Assembly: GCA_030407315.1 (NCBI GenBank)
Contig: JALQPE010000795.1
Span: forward strand, 1-33,000
Direction of reading: 5' to 3'
Length of the DNA stretch: 33,000 bases
Source: Asparagopsis taxiformis
Lineage: Eukaryota > Rhodophyta > Florideophyceae > Bonnemaisoniales > Bonnemaisoniaceae
A program made the translations under genes and the position numbers. The notes below the pieces were generated by a model, which was not told the DNA's origin, searched no databases, and saw nothing but the letters and a program-made list of their open reading frames with translations. Below are positions 17,664 to 28,075 of the stretch, piece after piece; position 1 is the first letter of the stretch; the number at the start of each line of letters is the position of its first letter.

Positions 17664-17769
17664 TCCGAAATCGCCTGTTCGCGTTCGTTCGCTGTTCTCC
17701 CACCCATTGCCACTTGTGGGAAATTGCGCTATAATTCGAGACGTGCGCCCCTCGTCTGTGTTCTCGGAA

Positions 17770-18055
17770 ATGGACGCGGACGTCCACAACCTCTAGTACA
17801 CCTAGTATTACTAGGCGGACGTCCATGTTCTCCAGTATTTTTGGATGTCCGCCTAGAACCAGACGTCCACGCGGTCTAGTACGCCTAGTATTACTAGGGC
17901 GACATTCATTGTTTCTAGTACCACGGATGTCCCCCTCGGGATGGACTTCCGCCATGTCTATGTCCACCTAGGACGGGCGCCGGTTCAGAAATTCAAAAAT
18001 TTCGACCCCAGAAATTTCTGCCGCCGTGCTCGACATGGATGTCCGCATCCATCAC
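17770..18055. repeat. GGACGTCC-rich short repeats with CCTAGTATTACTAGG palindromes
   Basis: CCTAGTATTACTAGG, a near-palindrome, occurs at 17801-17815 and again at 17884-17898, a spacing of 83 bases, each preceded by CTAGTAC. Variants of GGACGTCC/GGATGTCC occur many times through this stretch. A small inverted repeat, CAGAAATTC...GAAATTTCTG, lies at about 17986-18020. The GGACGTCC motif also occurs in the array at 19395-20870, which suggests a shared origin. Confidence 0.65.
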
Positions 18056-18059
18056 GGCG

Positions 18060-18700
18060 ACCACTCTATTTTTCCTTGTCGGTCGACTCCAATTTTGTCT
18101 TTAATTTTTTCATCCTCTCGCTCACATCCCCTTCCAGTTGGTGCTCACCTCCCCCGTACTGTACCTCAAACACCCCCAATACCACTCTAGTACGCATTTT
18201 CAGCTACCTATCCCCGCTTCCACGGTGCACACCTCCATTCCATACCTACTTTTCTGCTCTACCGTACAGATTTCGTATAACCAGTCCTCATACTACCTCA
18301 GAATAGGGAAAAACACCCCCCCTATCTCCTCGACCATGGTCTCCCCCATCACCTTTGAAACGTATTGTTCTTCAATACCCTCTCTCCTCTACCTTCAACC
18401 CCTCTCCTTCGCCCTCTACACGAACTTCCCCTGCAGCTTACTCTTCCAAACCTCTCACTCCCCATCCCGTACCCGACCTGCTCCACCCCTCCCTCCCTCA
18501 CCTGCTACATGCCCCCCACGCCATCTGCATCTTCAATACCGTATACACCACCACCACCGGCCCACGCTCCCGCTCCCCCGCCGTCTCCCCTGAAACCTCC
18601 CCGCTCTGAACCACATATCAACCCCCCACTTCGCACCCATCCTCCCACTCCCCTCCCTCCCCAAATACAATAACCCCCTTCTTCTCCATCACATCCCCAC
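18060..18700. other. Strand-biased tract, very poor in G on the plus strand
   Basis: The plus strand is nearly all C, T and A for hundreds of bases, continuing to about 18960. Plus-strand frames here are low-complexity Pro/Ser/His/Leu translations and are not credible genes. The minus strand shows scraps of plausible coding sequence near 18520-18600, broken by stops. The neighbouring remnant at 18701-19090 makes a decayed minus-strand gene the best guess. Confidence 0.4.
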
Positions 18701-19090
18701 TCACCACAGCCAGAACAGACGCCACCCCCACCCCCTCTTTCTACTCACTTTCCTAAAAACCCTTCCTCTCGGGGCGTTCAACCGCACCCTCCTACGGTCC
18801 CACCTAAACACCTCCTCCGCCCTCACTACCCCAACACCCCGCAGCGTCTCCCCAATCCCCATAATATGCTTCTCGGCACTCCTCTCCGAATCACACTCCA
18901 ATCTAAACCCGCACTCCGTACATTTCCACCTCCCCCTGTACCATCCCAGGATTCCATCCCCCCTTAGAACACATCCTCATACCACAGAAGAATTTTCTTC
19001 CTCTCATACCTCATCCTTAAAACCTCCATCAGCTCCATGTAAATTTCGATGAAAATATTTTCTCTACTATGCAATCTCAAACATGTATGA
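18701..19090 (-). pseudogene. Small gene remnant with a C-x2-C...H zinc-binding-like motif
   Basis: Two adjacent minus-strand frames read like one protein. The first runs from about 19090 to a stop at 18964-18966 (ATG at 19038) and encodes an Arg/Glu/Leu-rich helix-like segment ending LLWYEDVF. The second is open 18976-18704 and encodes GWYRGRWKCTECGFRLECD followed by an Arg-rich tail. The pattern C-x2-C, another Cys and then KHIMG resembles part of a zinc-binding module. A single-base shift near 18968 would separate the two. I do not recognise the family, and no full gene can be traced. Confidence 0.4.
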
Positions 19091-19394
19091 GCCTATGCCT
19101 TTCCGCTTTGTCAACCCTGAATATTGGTACTCATGTATTCATAAAATAGGGCCACCCACATCCCTATCCCGTTCTGCAAGCTTTACAAACCACTAGACGC
19201 ATACTCCACAACTATACAACAAACACTACTCGCTATTTCAGACGACGCGGTACACAAGTAGCGTAGTCTCAACCTTCCGTGGCGCCTTCCCTGATGCGTA
19301 CAAGTGCGAAAGACGTCTAGACTACTACTACTACGATATAGTATATCAGAAGTGAGTGCGGGAATTTTCGGCACAGGAGATGCTGGGCCACCAA

Positions 19395-20870
19395 ATTGAT
19401 TTTTCGGAAATTTTAGAATTTCTGGGCTGGCCAGCATTGCAATCGAGCTGGACATCCACCGGACGTCCATTTCAGGTTGGTCGTGAGAGAGTGGGGCGGG
19501 ACCATGATGAAACAAGGACCAAGACCTGTCCCTGACGTGTTGAGCCTGAAATCGACCCTTCGTGAGACGCGATTTTGGCTTCCAGTTGGTGCTTATAGAA
19601 GCCAGTGATAGCCCCGATCGGGGCGGCGGCCGGTTCCGGCTTACAGTTGGTGCTTACAGACCCCAGTGATAGCCCCCGATCGGGGCCGGCAGTCGGTTCC
19701 TGGGGCCGTTGTGGCCAAATTAGACACCTTGATTTGAATTAAAATTTGGGCTATTCTCAAAAACATGCACATGTGAACATGTTTTTGAGATGGGGGTGTG
19801 CCGTACGGCACAATCGACCCGCCGAAATCGATGATTTTTTACAATTTTTTTCTGCTCGAAATTTTAGAATTTCTGGCCTGGCCAGCAGTGCAATCGAGCT
19901 GGACATCCACCGGACGTCCATTTCAGGTTGGTCGTGAGAGAGTGAGGCGGGACCATGATGGAACAAGGACCAAGACCTGTCCCTGACGTGTTGAGCCTGA
20001 AATCGACCCATCGTTAGGCGCCATTTAGCCTTACAGTTAGTGCTTACAGAAGCCAGTGACAACCCCACTCGGGGCGGCGGCCGGTTCCTGGGGCCGTTGT
20101 GGCCAAATTAAGACACCCTGATTTGAATTAAAATTTGGGCTATTCTCAAAAACATGCACATGTGAACATGTTTTTGAGATGGGGGTGTGCCGTACGGCAC
20201 AATCGACCCGCTGAAATCAAGGTTTTTTGCAATATTTTTGCTGCCCGAAATATTACAATTTCTGGGCTAGCCAGCAATGCATCTGAGCTGGACATCCACC
20301 GGACGTCCATTTCAGGTTGGTCGTGTGCTGCCTACATCCACGCATTGCAGAACTAGCAGGCGGGTTCACTACTAATACAAAGTGCACGGAATATGAGTAA
20401 CGTGATGATGGGTAGTGTTTGGGTTGAGTGAGTAAGGCGGGACCATGATGAAACACGGACAGAAGATGTCACCCTAGCATAACTTAGGTAAAGCCTGGAA
20501 TCGAACCTTCGTAAGACGCGCGATTTGCTTACAGTTGGTGCTTACAGAAGCCAGTGATGACCCCGCTCGGGGCGGCGGCTCCGGTGCCTGGGGCCGTTGT
20601 GGCCAAATTAGACACCTTGATTTGAATTAAAATTTGGGCTATTCTCAAAAACATGCACATGTGAACATGTTTTTGAGATGGGGGTGTGCCGTACGGCACA
20701 ATCGACCGCCCAAATCAATGTTTTTTGCAATATTTTTTTCTGCCCTGAATTGTAGAATTTCTGGGCTGGCCAGCAATGCATCTGAGCTGGACATCCACCG
20801 GACGTCCATTTCAGGTTGATCGTGTATCGTGCACGTCCACCCATTACCGGAAGCAAGTAGGCGATGAAGC
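19395..20870. repeat. Tandem array of palindrome-rich units, about 390-500 bp each
   Basis: Units can be started at TGGGGCCGTTGTGGCC: 19701, 20089 and 20589, with a partial unit before (19395-19700) and a truncated one at the end. Each full unit contains a hairpin with perfect 12-bp arms CTCAAAAACATG/CATGTTTTTGAG (19756-19789, 20145-20178, 20644-20677), the perfect palindrome GTGCCGTACGGCAC, and TGGACATCCACCGGACGTCC. The 20089 unit is longer because it holds about 110 extra bases near 20325-20430. Open frames here are repeat artefacts. No protein is supported, so a satellite or array of small non-autonomous elements is likely. Confidence 0.8.
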
Positions 20871-21092
20871 ACGTACAAACCCAATTGTTCTGCTATTTCT
20901 AGCATAGACTATCGAGTCTAGAGATGTGAGGGAATCGTCCTGGAAATCATGCTCCAACCCACGAGGGAATGGACAATCTAGTTTGAAAGCATGGAACGGA
21001 AGTATATTATAGTAGGTCCATAGATTGAAAGTGATAAAGGAGATGATTATATTCTCGATAATTGTTTCCTAAAGTAGTTGTTGTTAAGCTAT

Positions 21093-23121
21093 CTAGCCGT
21101 CGGAAAACTGTTCTTCCTCTTCGTCGTCAGTATAATAGGGATCTATATATCCAGGTTCTCCCGGCAGAAGAGGCACTACCGGGGCCCCACCCGGTGTGTG
21201 CATTATATCCTTGCGAGGTTCTGTCGTCTTCATCCGCATCATTCCGAGCTGCCCTGTCTTCGGCCTACGATCTTTCTTGACCGGGATGGGAACAACTGTC
21301 TTGTGGCGAACATTGACAGGTGCCGGTTGACTTTGCCTGGCAGACCGGCGCGGAGCATTGGCGATTACTTCTTCTTCGAATCCCAACCGCCTGATGAAAC
21401 CAAACGAAACATTGTCGGGAATCGGATACGACGCATTCCTGAAATACGTGTGATACCTCGTTGTCGTGTGTGACACAACTCTGTCGACATGCCCTGCCCC
21501 GGCATGTTGTACATGGCCGTGACCGATGAAGACTGAACGTGGCGGAACGATTACCTTCTTCAGCTTCATCGTCTTGGCGTACATATCTAATTCCAGCGCT
21601 TTGGAAAAGACGTACTTGTGGGACCCTGGACACACCCAGATAGGGAATGGGTCATCTCCGTTGACAATAACAAAGTAACCCGGAAGTTGATCTTTGCGGT
21701 CGCGAGGAAGAACAGGGAAATCATTGTGTGGGACCTGCCGAGGACACCCCTTTCCCGTTATCAAAAACCGTCCCCCAGATGCCGGCATGACAAGTTTTTC
21801 TCCCGGTAAACCGCACTCCTCCAGCCCTATCAGCCGGACAAGGATTCCCAACCACACATCCAGCAGGGCTCGCCGCGTCACAAACTTGAACCGGTCGGTA
21901 CGCGACTCGTCGTTCTCGGCATAGTCAACCAGGCAGTGGCGCGTAGACGTGAAGTGGGCCCTCCCCTCATTCCGGTTCTTCTCATCTGTTTAATCGTCCC
22001 TGTATTGACAATGGGACTCCACAGCTGCCGGTTCCCAGGGTCCTTGTGCACCTCCTCCCCCTCCCACGTTCCCAAAAAGTACCGAAACAATCCTGGTTAG
22101 GAATTTCTTCCATGAGACCCAAGTCAAATGGGAACTTTTCCGACGCATCGAGGTAGCTTACATCCGCGAAATTGTGCATCACCGTATACCCTCGCTCGTT
22201 GATTTCCGTTCGGCAATTGTGGAAGTACGCCATACCAGTGCCGGCCTCATACGAATCCTTCCAGCTTGTAGACATTCGCGCAACCTGAGCGAAGTCCAGC
22301 CTCGAGGGTAGAAACGTCGATGTAGGCTCACACATCGCCTTGGCAGTCATCTTCCACGCTGCGAACAACATCGGATAGATGGTCTCGATCTCCAAAACAA
22401 GATGACGAGCCCGATGTTGTTCCGGAATATGCAGCCCCTCAAACACAGGGTCCATCGCCACTTGCTTCAAATACCTCACCTCTCTGCCCTCCTCATCGAT
22501 TTCCACACTCTCCAATAACAACCTGAGCTCAATCGGGGGCAGACAGCCAACCCTCACCGATGCGATGACGTCCGCGGGACGCTGCGCCAGATGATGCCCT
22601 TCGGCTCGGTCTTTGGCTTCGAAATCGTCAGGAAGAGATGGCATACGGTCGTCGAACAGGAGGTCGTGTTCAGAAGGAGAGTCACGAACGATGTAACCGT
22701 CTTCATCGACTTCCACTCCTTCCGGAACAGTGAATGTAATTGTCACTTCGCGGACCCCCTTGCTTTCGACTTGGCCCTCGTCTGCACCGTTTTTGTCTTC
22801 CTCGTCCGAAGCGGTATGGACAGATTCTTGGTTGGAGGGAGTCGCACCAGCACGTTGGTTAGCTTGGGGGACAATCTCAACAGCAGAATCGGGGGAACGG
22901 GCGGAGTCTTCGTCACCCTCATCACCGGAAGCAGTGGCTTGTTGTTGATCGGTGGGTTTATCAACAACGGCCTGTTCTTCTTCCCCGGCGGATTGTTGTA
23001 CCGCAACCGCACAGCATGAGCAATATTTGAGAAAACCATTGATTTCACTGGTTTGAACCAGTAGATTTGGATGGAATAGCCGGCCAGAGCAAAATTTGGA
23101 AATTTTATTGGAAAAAACCAC
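21093..23121 (-). pseudogene. HxD...H...R dioxygenase-like protein, frameshifted
   Basis: Three adjacent minus-strand frames form one protein: 23121 to about 22090, about 22090-21960, and about 21950-21093. The N-terminal third is acidic and low complexity. In the last frame, counted from 21881, QVPHNDF gives His52 and Asp54, followed by WVCPGSH, VPPRSVFIGHGHVQH (His126) and RYH with Arg142. His-x-Asp, a distal His about 70 residues later and an Arg shortly after is the iron and 2-oxoglutarate binding pattern of Fe(II) dioxygenases such as the PhyH group. The C-terminus is basic, then strongly acidic. Function could range from small-molecule hydroxylation to protein or nucleic-acid modification; the substrate is unknown. 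The N-terminal start is uncertain. The frame changes have no room for introns, so they are decay or sequencing indels. Confidence 0.5.
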
Positions 23122-23740
23122 GCGACGTGGCTGGATACAGTAGAGAAATGGGATGTAAAAAACCAGAGGAAATTATTGGCCAAGCCAGGCTGAAAGGCTG
23201 GTTCTGTACTGTAGTTGGGCATGATTTTTTTGATGGTTTTAGATTTGCGCCCGTCCATACGCTGGCGGCCGGCGGTGGGTGGAAAAAACCATTGAAATTA
23301 CTAATTTCGGCTATGGAATGACGGAAATGGCAAACCAGCGACGGATACAGTACGGAGGGTGGTTGAAACCAGTGCATGGACTAGTTTGGGAGGCTGGTTT
23401 CGCTGGTTTTGGTGGTTCCATTACAGTAGGTGTAGTTTGGGACATGGTGTAAATGAACTTACGCATGAGCAATGTCTTAGGGTGAGCTGCTTATAGGCTA
23501 GGTGCATGTATGAAATTGTTTCTTGGAATATATTCTGGCGTTGCGGTGAGCGAGGGAAATATCCTATGTTAAGGTAGGTGAGAAGATGAAAGCTAGGAAA
23601 TAATTGATAGGTAGTATAGTATGGTAGTGCTGGAAGGGAGGTCAATTGGGTGGTGGAGCCGTAGTGAACACGGGAATTACAATGAAGAGTGGAGGGATTG
23701 ACATTGTACAGTAGGTCAGGAAATGGTTTGGCGTCGCGGT
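23122..23740. other. No supported gene; scattered AACCAG/CTGGTT motifs
   Basis: AACCAGT and CTGGTTT strings recur between 23040 and 23420, including the near-palindrome ACTGGTTTGAACCAGT at 23047-23062 inside the start of the neighbouring gene. GGATACAGTA occurs twice, near 23131 and 23344. They look like remnants of a degenerate repeat. The remainder to 23740 shows nothing I can support. Confidence 0.35.
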
Positions 23741-23839
23741 CATAATCTGCATATCTGCAGATTGGCAATCCAATACTTCCACCCGGTATGCATACGAATC
23801 CGTAGAACCGGAATTCTTCCAGTTACCAAGATCGATTCA

Positions 23840-23961
23840 AACGACCCATACGCACGTTCCCATGCACCGGACCCGTACGCATCTCGCGACGAACCAGACC
23901 CGTTTGGTTCGTCGCGCTTTGCATAGGGATCCGGTGCGTGGGAGCGCGCGTAAGGGTCGTT
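23840..23961. repeat. Inverted repeat coding the same DPYA-rich peptide in both arms
   Basis: Arms 23840-23899 and 23902-23961 are reverse complements at about 82 percent identity. Read outward-in, each arm is open and encodes NDPYARSHAPDPYA, then Ser or Lys, then RDEP. Of the nine codons that differ among twenty, seven are synonymous. On the minus strand the open frame extends further, from about 24030 to 23741, with a Gly/Tyr/Ser-rich context. Similar Asp-Pro-Tyr-Ala repeats occur near the end of the antisense frame in the retrotransposon (about 2950-3040). Confidence 0.75.
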
Positions 23962-24013
23962 GTAGCCAGAGGCACTATTTACGTATGGGACCTTGGCGCA
24001 GTAGTACCCAGAG

Positions 24014-24044
24014 ACTCTATATATATATATAGAGTATATACTCT
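24014..24044. repeat. Nested AT-rich palindromes
   Basis: ACTCTATATATATATATAGAGT (24014-24035) is a perfect 22-bp palindrome, and AGAGTATATACTCT (24031-24044) is a second one overlapping it. Such a site can extrude a cruciform. No gene start is close enough to make a promoter role likely. Confidence 0.7.
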
Positions 24045-24425
24045 CGAGGGAAGTGGCTGAGGATGGGCAACATTAATTTGAATTGCCAATCACGAAATGG
24101 AGGATCACACACGTGTGATCGGGAGCTATAATGGGTAATTAGAAGCGAATGTGAAAAAAATTGAAATTAAAAATGGTCAGCATCGCAATCCGGGCTGGTT
24201 GACATGCCGGATTGAGTTTTGCTCGAGTAAGTTGAGTATGAAAGAATCGATCAGCGAGTCATGCCATTTCGTGGTAAACGTAATGACGTTACGGAGTAGA
24301 TGATTCATCATGATTATGTACACATATATGAGGCTATATCGCCGTAGTGAAAAGTTGGTATTGCATCAACTACATTGTTAAATTGTCGTCTTTTCTAGCA
24401 TTAGAACTAATTTGGAAGGGGAATC
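24045..24425. other. AT-rich spacer, no supported gene
   Basis: The stretch upstream of the gene at 24426 is AT-rich. A small palindrome ATCACACACGTGTGAT lies near 24104-24119. No TATA box at a convincing distance and no reading frame of note were found. Confidence 0.35.
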
Positions 24426-26185
24426 ATGACGAACAGGCGTGAGTCAGCGAGGATTAGGTGCAAGAGCGAAAAAGCGATTGCGAACCGTGCCCAAGAGAGG
24501 GTACTCGGTATCGAAGACCTGCCGAAAGTCGAGTCTAGGATCGAAGTGTGTTTTGAGGTGTCTGGTGTGGGGATGTGGTGGGGCGGGAAGGTGGTGTCAC
24601 TGAGCCTCCCCGAAGAGTTTCCAGTATGCACGGGAGCTCCTCCGCCAGGAGCCCTCGTAGACGTGGAGAGGGAAAGTGGAGTGTACGTGCCCGGGGTCGT
24701 GGAATCTGGGGACGCTAAGGATGGAGACTGCGCGTCGGTGATCATGATCCATATTATACAAGGTGGGAGAAAGGTGGCGTTTTCGGATGTAAGGTCTTGG
24801 AGATTTTCGGGTAGCGTGCAGCCGAAATTCGAGGAAGAGATCATCGCTGAAGGCAGGATTCTGTACGATGCAATGCCCGAAAAGGGATATCCCTGCGTGG
24901 GGTATGATGATGGAACGTTCCTACTCGGGCGGAGAATTATGTGCGCCGGACAGCAGCCGACTGCGTGGCGCAGAGGAAAATGCTCTGTCGGAAACGTTGA
25001 CGGTCACGATGAGCGGGAGGAGGTTGAACTGTCGGAGGAGTCCAGCTACAGTAGCGCTGAGGATAGTCGGAAAGCTGGGGAGCCGGGTTACAAGCCTGTT
25101 AAAACCGAAGATGGAGAAGTGAGGGCACAGAGGACGTCGAATGAGAGGCAGCTGGAGACCAGGGTGCGAGTTCTGGAGGATGCAATGTCGTTGTTGGACG
25201 CTGGGAAGTTTAATTGTTCCAGCAGCATCGTCGATAATGTTGGTCTGATGCTGTTGTCGATGATGCGGAGAGGAGTGGAGAAGATGGTAGAACAAACAGG
25301 CTGTACGAATACCGACTGGAAGCTCTAGTCGCGTGTTCTCTACAAGTATGGTGGACGGAGCTATGATGTGCGTAAATCTGGTGACCTCTCCGATACAAGT
25401 TCCTGCTGCATTGTGCAGCAGGATATTCAGAGAGTTACTGAAGGGAACAATAGACCTATACGGTGAAGGTCGGTACGATGTGTATCCTAGTTTACACTCG
25501 GCAGTGCATGGAACTGGAAACGAAGCGATCACAGTGGTTTGCAGCAACTTTGCTGTGCTATCCGACATGCTAGGAATATCTTTATTGCAGCGCAGCGAAA
25601 TGCTTGTGCACACCCGTAACGTGTCTACTACTGACGGGAAAGATGGAGAAGAAGCGAATGGAGAGAGCTTTTGGAAGCAGAGCAGCCTGTAAATATTGGG
25701 GACGGCACTTTGTGAGGATGATGGAGGGAATAGTGAGAATGGACCGGTATCGATGAGCATCGGGAGCAGCATGTTCTGTGCGTTGCGGAGGGAACAATCT
25801 TCACAGTGTGCAGTTCGACGGGATCGCAAAATAGTGCAGGGACAGTAGTGTTCAACGTACGTACGTTTCGAAGATGGAGGTTGAGAGTCGGGAGGGGGCA
25901 TGCCCAATTCACTCAGAGGTTCGCAGTGTATGTGACAATGGAGGAAGAACTCGAAGGAACGGAGTTGTGAAGAGTTTCCGGGCGGAATGGGAGCCTGTTG
26001 GGCAGAGGAAACGTGGAAGGAATGGAGAGGGGCAGTGGGGTTGTTTGCGAGTTTACGTACCATATGTTTTAATCCATGGTGTTGAAGAACCGCGAAGGAT
26101 AGCCAGACTGATGTCCGAAGAAGTAGTGAACAGGGCAGTAGGGGCGGAAAGAATGGAAAAGCTAGCCGAGAAGTACCTGATATAA
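24426..26185 (+). pseudogene. Unrecognised protein gene with at least three frame changes
   Basis: A real ATG at 24426 opens a 300-codon frame: a basic N-terminus (RRESARIRCKSEKAIANRAQ), a beta-rich middle part and a Ser/Glu-rich linker, then a helix (QLETRVRVLEDAMSLLD). It stops at 25326-25328. Coherent protein continues at once in another frame to about 25690 (LVTSPIQVPAALCSRIFRELLKG...), in a third frame at about 25750-25970, and in a last frame to a TAA at 26183-26185 (VYVPYVLIHGVEEPRRIARLMSEE...). The frames abut or overlap, so introns do not explain them. Together they would make roughly 580 residues. I do not recognise the family. No signal peptide or membrane segment is apparent. It may be an intact cellular gene damaged only by sequencing indels. 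Confidence 0.45.
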
Positions 26186-26322
26186 AATGATAAACGAATG
26201 GATGAGTAGAATATGAAAGGAGAACGGTAAAGGTTTGAAGGTTTCAAAGAAGACTACAGTTTACATTATAGTTTGAAGCTACTAGGTATAAGGGAAAGGA
26301 GAAGTCACATGACGAGGGATAT

Positions 26323-27469
26323 TCAAAGCTCGTCATCCTCCTGCAAAGCTTGATAGTCTTCTGTAACGATGCAGGGAGGATCGAGGTCCTCAGTTGCTAT
26401 GGAACGAATATCTGTTCTGTCGAATTTGGTTGCATCATATTCGTGGGCGGATATATTCTTCTTCTTTCGAATGAAGCTGGAGAGTAGTTTGCCACCAGAA
26501 ATATAGTCGCGGAGGTCAAGGCATCCGTGACTTCCAACAAGCGGGAAGCCATCTCTACCATATTCATCGGATTCTATCATTGTGCAGAATAGTGATTTTA
26601 AGCATATCGCTATCTTGCAAGAGGCAAGAATAGCTTCCGAATTGTAGCAGAGAAGATGGCGTTGAGGGCATTGGCAGAAACTGGTAAGTAGTACTATTGC
26701 AGTGGTGAGGAAGGAGAATTTGGTCAGAGCTTTTCTTTGCTGTGAGGAACGAGAAGGAGAGGAGTCGGCCACAGAGTCTTTGACAGAAACTGTATAGATG
26801 ACCTGAATAATGAGCTCCTGACAGTCGAGTGTGAAAGTATTGAAGATTCTATAGTTTTCTTCATATACCTTGTTTGCTTCTGCACTGTTCCCGTACGCCC
26901 TAGCAGTGGTAGGAATAGAATCATTGCAACGAAGGGGAAAGTCGTTATTAAACGTCATGAACGATGCTTGATTACTATCTGGGGAGTTGTCGAGAATAAC
27001 GGCGTCGAAATCTTGGTGAAGAAGAAAGAAACATGATTTGAGAAGTTCTTGTTTCAAAGTTTTTCTAGAGTTGTTAAAGAACTTTGTAAGGGCACGCAGC
27101 GCGGACGTAGCCAAAATAACGGGTCCAGTATCTGCTGCAGCGATAGCAAAATTTCTGGATGTCGAGGAAGAGGCGGGGGGGGAGCTCGGATGGAGTCTCC
27201 ATCGGTGCCGGTAGATAGTCGCTTCCGCTTTGAAGGAGGCATAACGATGTTGTCTTCGTCGTGGGCATTGCCAGTGCAAAGGCTTCACGAAGAGCATGAG
27301 GCGGGAGGCGCACCCAGGGGGGCTTATCCTGAGTTACAACGGTGGCGTTGCGGAGGGGGTAGCTGCGGATGGCTGTCGACATGTTGAGGTCATCCTCTTC
27401 TCCAGGGTCTACGTTGCCGGCTTTACGTGATGTCGAGTCCTTCCACCTAACGACCTGGTCGTTGGCCAT
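26323..27469 (-). pseudogene. Unrecognised protein gene, convergent with its left neighbour, frameshifted
   Basis: The likely start is the ATG at 27469 (MANDQVVRWKDS...). Protein-like sequence runs to about 27260, continues in a second frame at about 27245-27160 with a basic Lys/Arg segment and a Pro run (APPPPLP), then in a third frame from about 27160 to the stop at 26323. The third part has a helix-rich segment (LATSALRALTKFFNNSRKTLKQELLKSCFFLL) and one hydrophobic stretch near 26690-26650 (FLTTAIVLLTSFC) that could span a membrane. The C-terminus is acidic. The stop lies about 140 bases from the end of the gene on the plus strand, so the two converge. No family is recognised. Confidence 0.4.
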
Positions 27470-28075
27470 TGAGAAGAAAGCGGAACCGACGATTGAGCGC
27501 TTCAAATAGACGTGCTTCTTCCCTACGGGGCTTGAAATGAGGGAACGCTTGGAATTTGCGGAGTCTGCGGTAGTGGAAGAGAATTGGGAAAAGGACAGTG
27601 CACACTGCGTATGAAATATTTGCAGATATAATATATTTAGATTAGTAAAACCATTGGAAATAATACAGCTCAAGACAGTACTAGAAACAATGGCTATATA
27701 TATTATAAAATCTATTTCCAGCACATTATGTTCCGAATTTTTGCAATGGTATGGCGGACTTGAAATCTACGCCACGGTAGCTATTGTTTAATGTATCTTT
27801 TGTAAAACCTTAATGTTTCCCTGTCTTGAATGTCTTCGTACCAGACCTCGTTCACTTTTTATTGATTCTTTTATCAGTGAATCGCTTGATCAATTATCTT
27901 TTGAGATAACATATCCAGAACTTCATCACAAGTTGAACTTCCAAGAAAGTTACTGTTGGTAAGACAAGCTCAACACGACCACCTACAATATCTCCATCAT
28001 AACATGAATTCTTTGACCAACTTCTAGCTGGAAGCTGAGTAAGTGGACGCCACAATAGATGGAATGCTGTTTCCT
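27470..28075. other. Spacer with no supported gene
   Basis: The minus-strand frame continues upstream of the ATG at 27469 to about 27724, but it begins with GTG and reads as hydrophobic AT-rich translation, so I treat it as 5' untranslated sequence. The rest is AT-rich without a convincing frame, motif or repeat. Confidence 0.4.

Noticed and set aside
18138..18593. Plus-strand 151-codon open frame
   Set aside because: Pro/Ser/His/Leu low complexity caused by the G-poor tract; no protein-like pattern.
20490..20515. tRNA T-arm-like string (GGAATCGAACC) on the minus strand
   Set aside because: The same position in the other array units reads GAAATCGACCC, and no other tRNA arms can be folded around it.
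19183..20905. Several minus-strand open frames sharing the same peptide (MDVRWMSSS...)
   Set aside because: They are translations of the tandem repeat units, broken at different points in each copy.
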